This document shows, piece after piece, positions 33,896 through 34,670 of a stretch of 34,670 nt of DNA. How positions within the stretch are numbered: the stretch's first letter is position 1; every line of letters begins with the position of its first letter. Source of the DNA: Proteobacteria bacterium SG_bin5 (GTDB lineage: Bacteria > Pseudomonadota > Alphaproteobacteria > Sphingomonadales > Sphingomonadaceae); the NCBI GenBank assembly GCA_002083475.1, contig LWDI01000066.1:1-34670 (forward strand), read 5' to 3'. Below the pieces are notes generated by a model. The model was not told the origin of the DNA and ran no database searches. It saw only the letters and a program-made list of their open reading frames with translations. The translations under genes and the position numbers were made by a program.

Positions 33896-34209
33896 GCCGC
33901 TGTGCCGAAGACCGGCATAGGTCGCGTCCAGCAGAAAGTCGTCGTTCAATTGCCGGGCAGGGTATGTCCGCTTTCCACGCAGGCGCATTCGAAGATGAGC
34001 CCTGCGCTAATGGCTGAGCTGTTGCAAGGCAGAGTCGGGCTGGAGCAATCGCTGCTGAATGGCAAAGGTCGGATCAAGAGCAGCAGTGCGCCGTGATCGA
34101 TCAGGGACGGCAGCTTTCCTGTATCTAGCGCCTGTAAGCTGCCAGTCGGCAATCGTCCCAGAAAATCATTACACCGCCCGTGCCCGCCCCCCAACCACCC
34201 ACTCGAAGA
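33896..34209. other. Gene-free spacer between metallopeptidase cluster and tRNA-Arg
   Basis: No credible gene is present; short open frames on both strands give no recognisable features and the minus-strand one runs into the tRNA. An 8-bp inverted repeat GGCAGCTT/AAGCTGCC (34109-34116 and 34136-34143) is the only structure I see, without a T-run on either strand. As DNA on the 3' side of a tRNA gene, this is where an integrated element would end, yet no integrase or copy of the tRNA 3' end is visible. Confidence 0.5.
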
Positions 34210-34286
34210 TGGCGCGCCCGGCAGGGTTCGAACCTGCGACCCCAAGCTTAGAAGGCTCGTGCTCTGTCCAGCTGAGCTACGGGCGC
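34210..34286 (-). tRNA. tRNA-Arg (anticodon UCU)
   Basis: The minus strand folds as a full cloverleaf of 77 nt. The acceptor stem is GCGCCCG/CGGGCGC, the D arm contains TAGCTCAGCTGGACAGAGC, and the anticodon stem CGAGC/GCTTG carries loop CTTCTAA with anticodon TCT. The T arm is GCAGG-TTCGAAC-CCTGC. The discriminator is G and the CCA end is encoded. It reads AGA/AGG codons, which are rare in this GC-rich genome. Its 3' end points toward the atypical segment at 30502-34209. Confidence 0.95.
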
Positions 34287-34363
34287 CCGCTCAGTCCGAT
34301 AGCGCGGATTGCGCGGCCGCGAAACAGCGATAAGACGGGCGCGGCGACAGGGGAGAGGCGGCG

Positions 34364-34670
34364 TTGCTCAAGAAAGTGATCGCGCGCGACGTGCAGGGCG
34401 CGCATTTCCGCTATTATGATCTGGTGATGGCGGCGTTCGTCGTCATCCTGGTGCTCTCCAACGTCGTCGGCGCGGGCAAGCGCGCGGCGGTCGATCTCCC
34501 CTGGCTGGGGCTATGGCCGTTCGGCGCGGGCATCCTGTTCTTCCCGCTCTCCTATCTGCTCGATGACGTGCTGACCGAGGTTTACGGCTATGCGCGCGCG
34601 CGGCGGGTGATCTGGGCGGGGTTCGCGGCGCTCGTTTTCCTGGTGCTGATGGAATGGGTCACGGTCGCGC
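34364..34670 (+). CDS. Queuosine precursor transporter (YhhQ/VUT family), 5' part only
   Basis: The open frame continues past the window end; about 102 residues are visible. It translates to a hydrophobic protein with DLVMAAFVVILVLSNVVGAG (first helix) and ILFFPLSYLLDDVLTEVYGY. The latter is the highly conserved YhhQ/VUT signature, followed by ARARRVIWAGF and a further helix. The family imports queuosine precursors (preQ0/preQ1) across the inner membrane for tRNA modification. No ATG exists between the upstream in-frame stop at 34331 and the conserved start. TTG 34364, with GGGAGAGG 5 nt upstream, is the best start, with GTG 34376 an alternative. Confidence 0.88.
   Translation, partial: MLKKVIARDVQGAHFRYYDLVMAAFVVILVLSNVVGAGKRAAVDLPWLGLWPFGAGILFFPLSYLLDDVLTEVYGYARARRVIWAGFAALVFLVLMEWVTVA

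Noticed and set aside
33902..34245. Short open frames on both strands between the cluster and the tRNA
   Set aside because: They have no ribosome site and no protein-like composition, and the minus-strand frame runs through the tRNA gene.
1..34670. CRISPR arrays, insertion sequences, prophage genes, rRNA
   Set aside because: I found no regularly spaced direct repeats, transposase or integrase motifs, phage structural genes or rRNA sequence in the window.

Overview
The window looks like a stretch of chromosome from a GC-rich alphaproteobacterium of the order Sphingomonadales, probably Sphingomonas or a close relative. The evidence is a CtrA cell-cycle regulator with GANTC sites upstream, an UrcA-family small protein, a two-gene isoquinoline-oxidoreductase-type molybdenum hydroxylase, a TamA/TamB pair, long secreted beta-propeller/amidohydrolase proteins, and the compound palindromic intergenic repeats common in sphingomonad genomes. 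This placement is from recognised families, not from a database search.

Layout. 1-462 is gene-free and full of inverted repeats. 463-5097 (minus) carries pyrD, a gamma-glutamyltransferase and a long-chain acyl-CoA synthetase, probably co-transcribed. 5311-7798 is a redox module: wrbA and a pirin gene on the minus strand, divergent from a LysR-type regulator with a dyad between them. 7882-8583 is ctrA, closed by a strong terminator, followed by a periplasmic SIMPL-domain protein and an orphan phosphoribosyltransferase-like protein. 10836-13310 (minus) is a Tat-exported PhoX phosphatase with a three-repeat Pho-box-like array upstream. Then come a VOC protein and a convergent, tail-overlapping LysR regulator, which is divergent from an UrcA gene. 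15450-18094 encodes the 2Fe-2S and molybdopterin subunits of a molybdenum hydroxylase. 18149-24441 (minus) is tamB plus tamA, overlapping by 4 bp. 24606-27863 (minus) is a secreted TolB-propeller/amidohydrolase fusion. 28120-30501 holds a ROK sugar kinase and a secreted Met/Gly-rich protein of unknown function.

30502-34209 differs from the rest: its base composition is visibly less GC-rich and its codon choice more mixed. It contains a three-gene unit (exported M48-like metallopeptidase, small multi-span membrane protein, small exported protein) that I cannot assign to any known system. It abuts the 3' end of a tRNA-Arg(UCU) gene, a classic island position, but no integrase or att repeat is visible. 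The window ends inside a queuosine-precursor transporter gene.

Most of the window is ordinary chromosomal content. The items most worth a second look are the tRNA-flanked metallopeptidase cluster, the orphan PRTase-like gene, the Pho-box array before phoX, and the GANTC/TTAA sites before ctrA.
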